A DNA stretch of 64,000 nucleotides from Dallia pectoralis (Eukaryota > Chordata > Actinopteri > Esociformes > Umbridae): positions 11,858,445-11,922,444 of the forward strand of contig CM055737.1 in assembly GCA_029465975.1 (NCBI GenBank), read 5' to 3'. Positions 43,434 through 57,309 of this stretch are shown here, in pieces. Below the pieces are notes generated by a model. The model did no database searches, was not told the DNA's origin, and saw only the letters and a program-made list of their open reading frames with translations. A program made the translations under genes and the position numbers. Position 1 is the stretch's first letter. The number at the start of each line of letters is the position of its first letter.

Positions 43434-43529
43434 TTATGGTATGGTTATGGTATGGTTATGGTATGGTTATGGTATGGTTATGGTATGGTTATGGTATGGT
43501 TATGGTATGGTTATGGTATGGTTATGGTA
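43434..43529. repeat. 11 bp tandem repeat
   Basis: About nine perfect copies of atggttatggt. Confidence 0.95.
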
Positions 43530-44564
43530 AGGAGACATACCCTTCACCCATATTTTAGTATATCACAGAGGTCCCGGTTCATATACTGTCAGGAAACCTT
43601 TTAGTGCAGAGACAATCCTAACCAGTGATCATTGGTGAACAGGGCTAAAAGCTGCATTGTTCAAGGACCTTTCAGTCAGAAGGTCTGTAGGGAAAGTAAA
43701 CAGGGTGATTTATTGGTAATTGCACAAAGACCCCCCCCCCCTGGAAATGTCAATGGATGGATATTGACATTTATTGACATTTATTCAATGGATATATTCA
43801 CAGAAAAGCTGAAATGGATGTGAGCCCCCCTTGCAATGGACAAGTAGGGGAACTGAAATCAATACTACTTGAGGCAGTGCTTACAGTCACAGACACAACA
43901 TCAAAGAAAACCAGGCAAGATGTGAAGAAGCAAAAGGCATTTGGATTTTGGGGAGCGTCTGGATAGGGACAATATTGTACATTTGTTGGTGAAAAAATGT
44001 AGACAACTGCAACTTGCTGCGTACGACAACCTGGGCCATTCTGATTGGCCTGTTTGTGATGGGAAAATATTGAGGATTTTTTCGGATTTGTGTCAAGTTT
44101 TGAAATTAACAACTTTGCATGAACTTTTGGTTATTAAATGGGAAAGTAACTTTAATCCACTATTGGATCTTTAACTAATTCCAAGGTAAATCCTTTTATA
44201 AAAATCACTGAGAAAAAAAATACTTTCTATTCGGCTACTGAGACCAACCACCCTGATGAATTTGCTGCTGGCAATTTGCATATTTTCATTTGAGAACAGG
44301 TTTTGCCACCTCCCATTTCATTCCTTCTGCACCATAATCCACCGACTAACTCATTGTTTTGCCGTAATGTGAAAATAAGTGGTGTTTTTTAATTGCGTGG
44401 CTGTGCTGCCTACTTTATCATTGGCCTGGCTGTGGTTGGGGCCAGGCTTCTCTAGAGGAGCCTTTAGATATGTGCAGATTATCATGTTGCTGTGTAAGCA
44501 ACTCAAATTACGGGGAGCCAACATAGATAAGGCAGTGGAACACTATAATGATCATTACCACCTG

Positions 44565-44790
44565 GAAGTGTGTGCATGGTCGTCACGACTCCCTCAGAAG
44601 CTGGCCCCTCGTCTTCATCGGGCAGACTTTGTCGAGCGTTCGTTGTCCCCGGCCTTCTATCACCCGGCTGCATCTCTCATCGTTCCATTTGTCTGGTCTT
44701 GTCAAACCGCACACCTGGTTCTGAAACCATCATCAGTACTGTATATAGTATAATCCCTTTGCTTGCCTTTGTTGCATGTGTGTCAAAGTT
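44565..44790. repeat. possible dispersed repeat terminus
   Basis: The stretch cgtcacgactccctcagaag ... cacacctggttctgaaacca ... actgtatatagtataa resembles the ends of a family common in salmonid and pike genomes. Class not determined. Confidence 0.3.
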
Positions 44791-45404
44791 ATATTAAATC
44801 TACTTTAGCATTCCTTTCTGCGCTTGGCATGTCTTTCCACACAACGTCATAACGGTAAACAGTTGTGCATGGATTGCGTTAAACCTCTTCAGTTTCCTGA
44901 ACATCCATCCGCAGAGTAGAGATGATGGCAGAAGCTCTAGGCATGGGGGTTGATTCATTGTGAAATTGCAGAATATATGCAAATGTTTGGCAGAACCGTG
45001 ATGACTCATGATTACAGATAATGTGAAACACAGTACATTATTATGGCTCTGCCTTATCTCAGAAACTCCTTAGCAGGTTCAGAAAAGCCAACGTTTCAGA
45101 CGTATCACTCGATGAACAGTTTGCAGTGCAGCTCTAAAAATTATTAGTAACATTTTTTTACACTACAGGAAGTATTTGGAAGACAGTTATTTGGGGATAG
45201 CACATTCACCGGCCAACAACATGCTTGCTGAATACCAACTCTCCACAAAGAGTCGCTAGAATGCTTAGAATCAAGGCATCTCTGTTTGACTGTTTGACAG
45301 CCTACCCATCCACCCTGGGTGGTGCCTGTTTACGATTTTTTTTAGGATAAATGTTAGCATATCGTTGTTACTTGGCCAAAGCATGTGATCAATACTATTT
45401 GATT

Positions 45405-45722
45405 TCACAGCTGTGGTTCGTTTGCTAGGGGAGTCTGACACACTGTCTTAACCCCTTCCACTTTACTAGATTGGTTGAATTGTGCAGCACAGAACCAGGC
45501 CAGGTTTTCAGTTCTCATCATGACCACGATATCTGGGATGCTCCTTTGAATCAACTGCTTTAGGGCTTCCTGCTGCGTTAGGTTTTTGTTCTTAGGACAG
45601 AGACAGTACGGAAATAGAGACAGCCCATCCTGAAGGCACGCCTCCATAATTGTATTATCCAGGGAGGCCACTCTAGTTTCAATGTGCCCCCACACAATAG
45701 AGGTGGTGACCCACAGCAGCAC
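45405..45722 (-). other. unassigned open frame, 105 residues
   Basis: A stop-free minus-strand frame with ordinary protein-like composition (WVTTSIVWGHIETRVASL, QQEALKQLIQRSIPDIVVMM). It has no repeat structure and no recognised family. No splice context was established. It may be a retroposed or retroelement fragment in the mctp1 intron, or chance. Confidence 0.25.
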
Positions 45723-48244
45723 ATCTTCCTGGAAAAGTACCTCTGGTTGGGTGATTTCAATAGGCTGCCAAGCATGGATGCTTATAACGCACGTTTTTAG
45801 GTGTATTGTTTTGCGGACCTTATTTTAATTTGATTGTTGTCGGCACAGAGTATTTAAGACTCCTTCAATTATTGTGATTTACTTCTAGCCCCAACGAGTA
45901 ACGTAAAGCACTTATGTGAGCTGAAATATGATGGGGAAAATATCCGATAAATCAAATACTGAAGGAAAGTGAGTCAAGTGCGAGGATTAGTTTGCTAAAA
46001 GCTTAGCTTCATATAGTGTAGATGTTGGTGTAGAGGTGTGTGTGTGATGTGTGTGTGATTTGTCGTCATCGTTTGTGTGTGTGTGTGTGTTTGTGTGCGT
46101 GGAAAACATTTCTCATTTTTATATTGACCCTCAAAGCCCTGCATTAAAGCCCACACTTTCTAAATGAAATGACAGCCTATGGAAAATAGCAAGACACTGC
46201 ATTAAACACTCGTCATTTAACCGTGTCATTCGGAGAGAAAGCTGAGGTCAGTCATTGCAAGTTCTCAGGCTCGTCTGTGAAATGAAAAGGTTTTACATCC
46301 GGAAACCTCCAAGAGGTGCTAATCTGCTATATACTATTGTTAGTTCTTGTGGTTTTCTACTCTAAAATGTGTTAATTATTCATTAAAAACGGTCTGATTG
46401 TATACGGTATGCTGGTCATGGTTGTGGTTATAGACGTACATCCTGTGGCATATCCAATGTAATTCAACAGTTTTGGAGACTTAATATGCCACTTCTGCCA
46501 TCTCTTTTTGTTGTCACTGGTTTAGAACAGGTCCCAGGGTACCCGGCTGACAAACTGCTCCCGTCAGATTTTACTACTACAGACTTGTGTGGTTGACGCA
46601 TTGTAAAATGAGTATCGCTAGTAACCCATCAAAGAGATAATAAATAAAACAGAAGTACTTTGTTGATAGCATCTTGATAATTCGTTTTACAGTCACAGTA
46701 GAGCTGTGGTACTGGCTGGTTTCCCTTGCTGGGGCCGTGGGTGAAAATATATTAGCCTGGGCCCCTGGCAGCACGTTCGTCCTCCAGACGTAGCGCACAA
46801 CACCATGGGAATGGGAGTTCTCCCAGCTGCACGTGATTACATTACCTGACAGCCACTGTCCCTTGGGCCCCCCACAGCTACTTCGAGAAGGTGTCTGGGC
46901 TTGTCGGAGGTACTTATTTTATTGTGTGAAATGAAGACAGATTAAAATCAAACCATTTTCGCTCGCTACCTTCCCAAGGGACCGGACAGATGCTCACTGC
47001 TGCTACTGAGGTCTAAAGACTCACTCTGTGTGTATTCGACTAGGATGAGTGGTAACACACACAGGCTAGTCTTGGTCCAAGCAGAACAAGAATCTGAAGA
47101 TCAGAAGGTCAGATGCAAATATCTCATACTGGCACATCAACAGCACTTGTTCAGTAGAGATCGCCATGAAAGCTCCCAGGGAGACAACATACAGTAGTCA
47201 GTGAGTTTATTCATGCCCTTTTGCACAGCTCTAAACCAGCCAGAGTTTGTCTTAGTTTTAGTGTGAATATAAAATTGGAATTACGTGTTATGTAAATGTT
47301 ATTAATATTGTATTTTATCAGGGCAATTGTTGTAGTCCAGACAGCTCCGAGGATTTTAATTAACCTCTGATGAACAACTATAAAGAGTTTGAACTTGCAG
47401 GGGCATAGTGGTACTGTGAGTAGAGAGTGAAGCGTGTTGTGTGACATTGTTACCCATAATGCAATGCATTTGAAAAGTACTCAAACACCTATTTTCCCTA
47501 TTTTGTTCCGTCCGCCTTATTCCAAAGTGGATTTAGTTCATTTGTTCATCATCTATCTACACACAATACCCCATAATGTAATATTTAATGCCTTACTCTG
47601 ATGGCCTAGTTTCACCTTAACACAGTGTTTTTTGGAGAGTGCGTTTACAGACCGACTCAGGAGATGTAATGTTTCCAATGTTTGCTTGCAAACTAGCTGC
47701 AGTTAGCATTAAAAACCATTGAATAGTCCCCTGCTTTTTATCAGCTATAAGAAAATCCTACGATTTCACATGAGATTTATGGACCCGACATCTCTCTCTA
47801 ATGACAGCGGTTAAGCTAGAGCGTACTGAACGGAGGTGGAAAGGCTTGTATAAACGTCTAGAGACATAAAACAGTAATGATCATCCATAGCAATGGATTT
47901 CAGACAGTCAGATATTAGCATAGCCAGATAAATATGTCTTCTATGGTAAACTAGTTTAGTATGGACCGTGGCTTGTACTGACTCTCGTATACTGTACGTC
48001 ATAACACTAATCTGCTCTACAATGATGCACCATTCATCACTAATGATGAAATATAATTAATTCATGTATTGGACAAATAACCAATTTCTGAGGAGCAATA
48101 TGATCACTGAAACATTGTTGTAACCAAGATCTGCTCATGTGCACGAGACCAAGCCATAAAACCAGGGATTGCATGCCAGTGAGATCTAACACCCTCTCAT
48201 CTAGAGCCCAGACACCTGTGTGTCATTCCACTCACCTCTGTTCC

Positions 48245-48345
48245 TTATCAAATTCAAATGGGCTTTATCGGCATGAAAGTTACAACTGAACAATATTGCC
48301 AAAGCATTTGACGATGTAAACAAAGAATAACACAATTCATACAAT
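48245..48345. repeat. dispersed fish repeat fragment
   Basis: The strings caaattcaaatgggctttat and caatattgccaaagcatttg are familiar from a common fish dispersed repeat. Boundaries and class uncertain. Confidence 0.4.
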
Positions 48346-49531
48346 TATTAACAGATCTCAGTTTAAAAAATAATAATATATATAAAAAATATAAATGTAT
48401 TACGTACTAAACATTACATACAGTTATTATTTGATTGTGTATTTAGGTGTGTGTTTATGTGTGTTGTGGTTTGTGTGTGTACGTTTATTGGAGGTTATTG
48501 GGTCTTATTGGGTCTCTATTTGGGTTCCTCCTTCCCTAGTGTATCCAGCCGGTCATTGTTCCTGGATTCCTTTTGTAACACTGTTCTGTCCTTGTCTTTT
48601 TTAGATTTGTTACGTTTATATTCAACTTCCTCTGTTCTCCCTCGCCTGCGTCTCACCTCCTACAAGCAGCGTTACACACTTTGATCCAAAATCGCTCCAC
48701 CGGACAGTAAACATTGTCCTGATTGGACGACAGGAGATATTATAAGCTGTTGCTGTGGGTATGACCACACAAGTAAAGACACAGGTGGGCGGTGAGCATT
48801 CAGTAGACCAACATGCAGCTCAACCATCACAACCATCCAAATGCTATTGAAAAAGCAGCCATTTGCAGTTCAATGAACACGGCGCACACGGGAAGTATTA
48901 AACGGCGTTGCAAATGAGGTTTTCACAATAGCCACTGGCACATTGGTTGTTTGCTTTGAATAGATCAAAATGCTCTGTATGACTGATTATCATGAGACGT
49001 TTGCAGTTTAGATGGAAATTTCTTGGGGCTTGTTTTCGTTTCTCACAACACGATAATACAAGGGGTTCAGAATCCAGAGCTGTTGTCTACTACAGCACCA
49101 CTGTACATTGATTTGGTCAAGTTGACTTTTGGCCACGTTTATGTATATATATATATATCGATTCCCTTGCTGAACTCTATCAGTCTGTTGCCATTGATTT
49201 TTTTTATTCCTTCAAACATTTTGCCATATTTTTGTGTGATAAGAGGTTTGCAGACCACACTGTGTTGCAGCTGTTACTCAGCCACACATCGTAATGTGTT
49301 TACATCAGTGCTCTCCAGCCCTCCTGCACAAGATTTTTGTGTGCAACAATAAGTAACAATATAGCCCTCAATGTGAATTACAAGCATCTTTGCAGATCTT
49401 TGGTTACTAATTAAATGGGATTTTTTAATCAGCCATGGCTGTAATTTATAATTTACCAAAAGAGTTTGGGCAATCATGTGTTTATACATTACACACTACT
49501 TGTGGAGAGCAGGCTAACCTAGCAACTGGAG

Positions 49532-49670
49532 GTACTATAAAGTCTACAGACCCCAGGTTTTTGTGATGTGAAAAAATTAGGCAAAGAATAATGATAATGA
49601 TGTCAGAACTTTTTCAATCTTTAATGTGGCCTATAACGCGAACAATACAATTGAAAAGCAAAAAACGTTA
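49532..49670. mobile_element. Tc1/mariner terminal fragment
   Basis: Bases such as gtcagaactttttcaatctt and taatgtggcctataa are, in reverse complement, close to 25640-25720 of the ttc37-intron element. This is therefore a terminal piece of the same family in the opposite orientation, cut off where the 90 bp array begins. Confidence 0.65.
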
Positions 49671-50199
49671 CGATATCTTTGTTTAGTTGGTTATATACCT
49701 GATTTCAGTTAGCACTGGGTGTGGTGGCATCTTACTGAGCATTATTTGTTATTTATTTTTCGATATCTTTGTTTAGTTGGTTATATACCTGATTTCAGTT
49801 AGCACTGGGTGTGGTGGCATCTTACTGAGCATTATTTGTTATTTATTTTTCGATATCTTGGTTTAGTTGGTTATATACCTGATTTCAGTTAGCACTGGGT
49901 GTGGTGGCATCTTACTGAGCATTATTTGTTATTTATTTTTCGATATCTTGGTTTAGTTGGTTATATACCTGATTTCAGTTAGCACTGGGTGTGGTGGCAT
50001 CTTACTGAGCATTATTTGTTATTTATTTTTCGATATCTTGGTTTAGTTGGTTATATACCTGATTTCAGTTAGCACTGGGTGTGGTGGCATCTTACTGAGC
50101 ATTATTTGTTATTTATTTTTCGATATCTTGGTTTAGTTGGTTATATACCTGATTTCAGTTAGCACTGGGTGTGGTGGCATCTTACTGAGCATTATTTGT
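49671..50199. repeat. 90 bp minisatellite, about 6 copies
   Basis: Unit starts cgatatctttgtttagttgg and ends ttgttatttattttt. Copies are identical except cttt/cttg near the start. Confidence 0.97.
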
Positions 50200-50579
50200 A
50201 AGTCACACAGTTATGGTGAGTTTTGTATCGTCGTTAGTTTTGTTAGAGGTGTATCGCTGTTTTCTGAACGCTAATAGTTGCTCTGTTGTAGTTGTTTCAT
50301 TAACAGTGGGTACATGTATTAAAACTCTTTCTACTGCACTACACCCTTGGGTCATGACAGTTTTTCAGAGATAGAAGGATTTTGGAAAAGGTTTTGTATT
50401 TTTTCTATTAATGTAGTTTTGCTAAATGTATGTTCTTAAAATCCCTTTAAGTCTGTCTGTGTTAGGAAATTTGTTCTCTAAAAAATCTGTTAAGATCAAA
50501 GTAGTAGCTGACGCACAGTAGCCATACCAGTGCTTTACGCCTGGTATTTAAATAGAAATATAGAAAACAAATATACCGT

Positions 50580-50875
50580 AATATATTGTTACCGTCCATG
50601 CTTCAAATTGTGCCATGATATATCGTCCATGCTTCAAATTATACCGTGATATCATTACCGTCCATGCTTCATATTATACCGTGATATATATCGTTATCGT
50701 CCATGCTTCATATTATACCGTGATATATCGTTATCGTCCATGCTTCAAATTATACCGTGATATATATCGTTATCGTCCATGATTCAAATTATACCGTGAT
50801 ATATATCGTTATCGTCCATGCTTCAAATTATACCGTGATATATATTGTTAACGTCCATGATTCAAATTATACTGT
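50580..50875. repeat. about 39 bp AT-rich tandem repeat
   Basis: About seven imperfect copies of cgtccatgcttcaaattata followed by ccgtgatatatatcgttat. Confidence 0.9.
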
Positions 50876-51615
50876 ATAAAGTATTCTTAAGTATAGATAC
50901 ATGTAGCATGTCTGATTTTCCAGAGAAGTCCAGAGAGCTCCTAGAAGAACCCATCTACAATTGACACATAGGAATACAGTGGGAACCACACCAACTTTTA
51001 GATATGCATATTAAGCAACACAGACGCAGAAGCAGCAAACCGTCATTATAATCGTGCAACACTACTTCATTGTCTGGCTGATGGCATCAGTTCTGTTCAC
51101 TCAGTGTTGCAACTCCCTGCTAGAGAGGCAAATATAGTTTGTCATCTCTGTCGGGTGGATATTAATACAGAACACTCTGGAAGGATTGATTGTTCTGAAA
51201 TATGACAACATGATTCCACAGCTGTGTGCTTGCTAGTCGTACGTAGCTGTCCCCCACGCAGTCATCATAAGGGGATTGAAAGTCGATGAAAGCCTAGGGT
51301 TGTCACATGGACATGGACAGTCTCTGGAGAAGTCCCATGTCAGGAGGAACCAGGGAGTTCTGAACATTACCATCTAAGATCAGAATTGTCATTTTTATAT
51401 TAATTTTGATGCCAATATTTTTAATGAAACATTTAATATATAGTTTTCATCTGCAATGCTTTTTGGCCAGGGTTCACTTAGCATTAACATCTAAATGTGA
51501 CCATGTGTGTCCCATATGGGTGAGCTGGGTTGTCACAGGGTGGTACGGGTGAGCACTTCTGTGTATTGTGTTAATTAGGAGCACAGATGTTTTGGATTTA
51601 GCTAAACACCGGGCA

Positions 51616-52020
51616 TAGTTTAGTAATCAGTGGGCTATTTAAGGTCCCTGGTTCGGTTCACGGATGCTTGTTATTAATAAAATGTTACATAGGTTAGTTA
51701 ATCAGTGGGATATTTAAGGTCCCTGGTTAGGTTCACTGGTGCTTGTTATTAATATAATGTTACATAGGTTAGTAAATCAGTGGGCTGTTTAAGGTCCCTG
51801 GTTGGTTCACTGGTGCTTGTGATTAATATAATGTTACATAGGTTAGTTAATCAGTGGGCTATTTAAGGTCCCTGGTTAGGTTCACTGGTGCTTGTTATTA
51901 ATATAATGTTACATAGGTTAGTAAATCAGTGGGCTGTTTAAGGTCCCTGGTTGGTTCACTGGTGCTTGTGATTAATATAATGTTACATAGGTTAGTTAAT
52001 CAGTGGGCTATTTAAGGTCA
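51616..52020. repeat. 75 bp tandem repeat, about 5.4 copies
   Basis: Unit contains aatcagtgggctatttaagg and cactggtgcttgttattaat. Two unit types alternate (ctgttt/ctattt), indicating a two-unit higher-order repeat. Confidence 0.93.
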
Positions 52021-52609
52021 GGTGTTTGGGATTGTTTCTATGTTTTACGTTACGTCTGTGTAGGTGAGTGCGGTTTATATGTCTAGGTCTCTGGTTTTGT
52101 GTATTTTAGTAAGACGCTGTGTTGCACAATTTGTTTTCATTACTGTGCCTAGTTATTTTTACGTCATCAGCTCGGCATCTTGCACCCTTTTACACTTAAC
52201 CTTGCAAGTTCGTGACACTGTGGTTTAATCAAGGATACAAAAGCAAAGTGAAAACAAATGGGTGCTGTGGTTTTGGCGCTGGAACAATCTGCTGTACCTT
52301 TGCCTACCTACTGTGGTTTGTGTGTGCGTTTGTGTGTGTGTATTGTGTGTGTGTGTGTGTATTGTGTGTGGTGTTTCTATAGTGTATGTTTATTGTGTGC
52401 TGTCCCCCGCCCACTTCTCTTGGCCAAGTGGATCTGAAAATTTTGGTTTCCGTTTACGTCAATGTGAAAGTAAAACAGCTACTTTAACAACAAACAATAT
52501 AGCATTTTAAGCTAATGGTGTACGCAGTCACACACCTATGTATTGAGAGACTCTGCTGGGACCACTCATATAGGGAAGAGAGGGTTGATCATGACTACTG
52601 GGATCACAG

Positions 52610-52802
52610 AGCCTGACAGAGAGAGAGACGGAGAGATAGACAGAGAGAGAGAGAGACAGACATACAGACAGACAGAGAGATGGGGAGAGAGAGATAAAAA
52701 GAGAAAGAGACAAGAGAGAAACAGGCAGACAGACAGACAGAGAGACAGACAATGAGACTGGTAGAAAAACAGAGAGAGAGCCAGGCAGAGAGAGAGAGAG
52801 TG
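52610..52802. repeat. GA-rich purine tract
   Basis: gacagagagagaga-type low-complexity DNA; the complementary strand is CT-rich. Confidence 0.9.
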
Positions 52803-54374
52803 ACAGAGCTTATGGGTCGTGACTGCCGAACCAGCATGCAGACTTATGAGTATGGAGAGCTTGCTGAGTTATTTATTATTTCAGAGATATTTCCTAGTTT
52901 TATTTTCAGACCAATATGTCTTGGGCTTTGATTGTTTTGCTGAAATCCTGTGCGTTGGTGAGTAGCGTGCTGTGTCTTTTAAACTCACCCTGAGTCATCT
53001 TTTAGATGTCAAATCGTTGTGATGCAAGCCTGTAGCGCTCTGCATTGGGTCATAACGATGTACCAGCGTGACTAGCAAGCCATGTAACCCCGGGAACACT
53101 TAGTGACATCAAGCACAATCAACAACACTGTTTAGACGTGTATCTCCGTGCTACATCCGATCTATTAGGTTGTATCAGGATCATGCCATCGCAGTGCACC
53201 AGCCGCTGAGTCATATTTGAATCTATTGAGCTGGCATCATAGCACATGACCCATCTATATTCACATGGCTGTTAACAGGAGTAGAAGTGACATGTAGTTG
53301 AGCTGGGTGAATGTGGATTTGGCGCCACCTGCTGGCGTTTGGGTGGCGTTGGAATGCCTGGGAGAAGAGGAAAGGTGAAGGTGTGCAGCATTTATAGTCC
53401 CAGTCCAAGTTTTGGTGATTAAGCTTTAGTTACGACATATTTGATTGTTTGGTCCATTGAGAACAATCTGGCCTCTTGGAATTTTACGTACCTGACCAAT
53501 TTGAACATTTTGTTTGGTGGAATCAATTCAACACTGGTTTAACTGCATGTTTTGATCCGAAATGTTTGATAATCACGAAACCTTTTTGTTTAGGGGTGAT
53601 ATTTGGACTAACCTATTGTCTTTCAGTAACTGAAGTCCATGTGCTGTGGCTTTTCTCCTCTTGAACTGATTCAATGATGCATTCTTCCAAAGACTTCAAA
53701 TGTAATTGGCAAAGACCACTTATTCTAATCAGTATAACTGCGTGAAACCCCTCCCCCCAGATTTATTTTACAATAAAGTATTGTGCTCCCTCGTATTTCT
53801 TCTATAGGTTTTGGTGCCAAATGACTAATTTAAACTTGCCATTGTAAGCTGTGTACATTACATACAGTCTACTGTACATTATTTATGCACCTTGGTGTGA
53901 CTGACTAAAGATAGAGTGACAGAGGATGTGCCACTGAAGGGAGGTACATTAAAATGTGCTTATCTTCCTTATGCATAACGTATCCGTCCTCAGGTGATCA
54001 GGCAAAACCAGACAGGGTCACAACAGGTTATTATCCCAGCTGTCTCATATTCACCTGTGGGAGGGCATTTCGTTTCATACGTTACGTCATTGCAATCTCT
54101 GCCCCACATAGTGACCGAAATCATCCAACAAAACAACACTTCCTGATGGATCCATTTCCACTTGTGAAAGTGAGGGTCCTTTCTAGTCACATTGGAAGAA
54201 CATTGGCTCATTATTATCTCACCCAGGCAGCTGATAAAAACAACTTCACACCCGGAGAAAGTCTATTTTCTGGTGTGTGATGGAGCCACCACTGTGGGCC
54301 AGAGATGCCGTGTTGGGTATCGCTAGACATGAAGCCCAAATTCAACCTTTTATGTGTGAACGGCCATAAAAATA

Positions 54375-56828
54375 TTCTACAGTTTAAAAGTCTGGGGTCA
54401 CTTACAAATGTCCTTCTTTCCATGAGAACATTCATGATGAGCTTGAACAGGGAATGTCAAAAAATAAATAGGATATTTGATTATTGACGAGGTAAGAAAA
54501 ATAAATAATTTGTATTTCAAATAAGCCTAATAATTGTGTGGTTCAAACTTTGCTTTCATCAAGAAATGCTCTATTTCAGCTTTGCAGACCATTGACATTC
54601 TGGTTGTTATTTCGTTGAGGTAATCGGAATAGCAGTGCCCTGGACACCTTAAGCGAACTGATTGCTCCCCATCTATCCTCTGAGTTTTTACTTCTAGGAG
54701 ACCAAAACTGGGATATGCTTAACCCCCCAGTCACTTTACTTACTAAGCTTGATGCACTCAATCACACGCAAATTATAAATGAACCTACCAGGTTCAACCT
54801 CATGCTGTTACAGCATTTAGAACACACTTATTAAAATGTGCACGAACAGTGAAAACAGAGCAACACACACAACACGAACAGTCCGACAAGAGACCAGTTG
54901 GGAGTTGGTATGTCTAGTTGGCATATGTACTGGGTAAATGTAGAATGTGTTATATGTATCTGAATAAGGTGCAAGGGAGAAATCACTCATGCAGCCAAAT
55001 TTGCATTGGTGAAGATGTTGGATTTTGATAACTAATGTCATTGGTAGAACTCCCTAAGACTCTCTCCTGTAAAAATTGCATGTGGTTTACCACAGTGTTA
55101 TAAGTTGTCACCAGTGCCTCATACAACAGCCAACACTGCAACCTTCACACATTGGTCGGCTGGCCGTCGTTAATAACTCAGCGTTTAAGTCATGGGTACC
55201 AATTAATTTACAAGTTTCTGCTAGGCATATTCCCACTGTACCTAAGCTCTCTAGTCACCATAGCTCTACCCACCTGCAGTCTACGCTCAAGTAGGTACAT
55301 TGCCTTAGTCACCCTGAAGTCTGCACCTGTTTTGGCCTCCAATCCTTCCAATGACTGAAATGAATAACAAAAACTCCTAAAACGTGAAACGCTTATTTCA
55401 CCCATTGCCTTCAAACAACTTCTGTCCGAACTTTTGTCCGATCACTGTACGTGCAAACTTTCGTCTGGTTTTCATGCATAGCTCCTTCACTTTTTGCCAC
55501 GCCCAATTTGCACCTTGGATCATTTTCACCTGTACTGCTATAGATCCTGTTTATATTTTTTGAATTATTGTATTTGCTCCTCAGGCATGCTTGAATGCTC
55601 TCCCTCCTGCCGTCGGCCATACAATCTGTGCACACTAATGACCTACCTGCTAGATGCACTTTTACATTCTGTATATAGACTCTATGCTGTATTGTTGTTA
55701 TCACGAAAAAGTTTGACAAACCTTTTCAAAGTCATGAATATCTTCAAAAAATATGTTCCTACTTTGTGTACCTGATAACCGAAGTTGATGTTTTTTACTT
55801 CTAGTAGCAACTTTTTGTATTATCTTCGTAACAATTTGTGACGTTACTGTCTTTCGAGGCATGCGTAACTCTCATTAGCCAGGTGATTTGCACTCAAAGC
55901 TACATAATACACAATCTCTCTATTGCTAATTCCCGTAACGCAGATACACTGTTTATACTTGAAAACAAAGACCTAACACTCAGGAATCAACCTAGCTTGT
56001 TCGATAGAAAGCGGTTGTAATTGGAGGAGGAAACTGGCAATCAAGTGAGGCGACTAATACGAGGGCGCCGGCGTTCTGTGTAAACCCTAGTGGCCACATT
56101 GTCTCCATCAGGTTAAATAAAGAAAGACAAAGAAATATAGCAAAATCGAATGATAGAGTTATTTATTCAAGTTTCTTTTTACCGTGTACACATCTCCTAT
56201 TATTCCAGCACCAATGCACACCCAGACCCTCAACATGTTCTCGGTCCAGCTTCTGTTTTTTTTTGCCCGTCTTAACATTCCAATTTTATTGGCCAGTCTG
56301 TGATCTGGCTTAGTCTTTGCAAATCTCCATAGAAGACCACCTGCATCCTGGAGTCGCCTCTTTCCTGTTGACATTATGACTGTTGTTTTGAGGGACCTAT
56401 TTAATGAAGCTGCCAGTTGAGGACCTGTGAGGTCCTCTAGATGCTCAGCACTGTTCTGTGAATTGAGTAGTACAGAGCGTTGTATGAGATCTTTATTTTC
56501 TTGAGAATTTCTCGCAGGAAGTAGCTTTCATTTCTCAGAACATCAACAGACTGACAAGTTTCAGAATAAAGTTCTTTGTTTCTTTTTTTGTTTGTTTTAT
56601 TGCTTTTTAAATCAGCACTACAGTTTTCAGCTGAGCCAATTATTCAGAAATTATAAACCTGGATTAGCAAACAAAACAGGCCTTTGTAACACTGGACTGA
56701 TAATTGCTAATAATGTAGCTATTATATTAAAAAGCAGTATATTACATTTACAACATTAACAATGTCTATACTGTATTTCAGATTATTTCTATTTTTCTAA
56801 GTGACGCCAAACTTTTGAACGGTAGTGC
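54375..56828 (-). mobile_element. Tc1-like transposon, apparently interrupted by a LINE fragment
   Basis: The left end (ctacagtttaaaagtctggg gtcacttacaaatgtcc, 54375) and the right end (complement of ctaagtgacgccaaactttt, near 56828) are inverted copies of the same Tc1 terminus. Minus-strand 56374-56159 encodes transposase pieces (KRRLQDAGGLLWR, LANKIGMLRRAKKNRSWTE, IGAGIIGDVYTVK) with an internal deletion between SWTE and IGAG. Bases 54540-54640 match the tail of the same family. The sequence between (about 54640-56110) is of LINE type, so a nested insertion is inferred. Confidence 0.65.
54640..56110 (+). mobile_element. LINE fragment (endonuclease part and 3' tail)
   Basis: From about 54645 the + strand reads TLSELIAPHLSSEFLLL in frame, then GDQNWDMLNPPVTLLTKLDA and IINEPTRFN, like the endonuclease domain of fish non-LTR elements. 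The 3' end has aggttaaataaagaaagaca, a LINE-like tail. No reverse transcriptase block was recognised between, so the copy is deleted. Confidence 0.55.
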
Positions 56829-57309
56829 GTGTGTGTGTTGGGGGGGGGTTACATTTCTGGAACCCGCTTAAACAAGAGGAGAAGGAATTTGCACAGAGCA
56901 TAGATAAGATTACACCAATGGTCTGAAATATAATCAGGATCCAATAGATGACTGTGTTATGTTATTAAAGGAACCCAGTACTCTGGTTATGGACTTTAAA
57001 GAGGTAAATTGGGTTTCTCTTTCCAGCAGTCGGTGTTCAAAGATTGGGTCATAAATCAAGCTGAATCACTCCACTAACTGACAGGCCCTTTAGACTTTTA
57101 TTCACACTGCAGGGAGAGATACCATGCCATTATATTGTATTTGACACTTTCCATAATTAATTCGAAATCCCTTTATCTTCTACTAAACTAACCTTAGCCT
57201 GTTCTCATAAACTTTACCCGTAAGCATACAAAAGCATTTTGAAATATCACGACATGCAAAACAATGTTTCATTGTAATGTCAGGACATTTTGGTGAACTT
57301 TTGTCTGGA

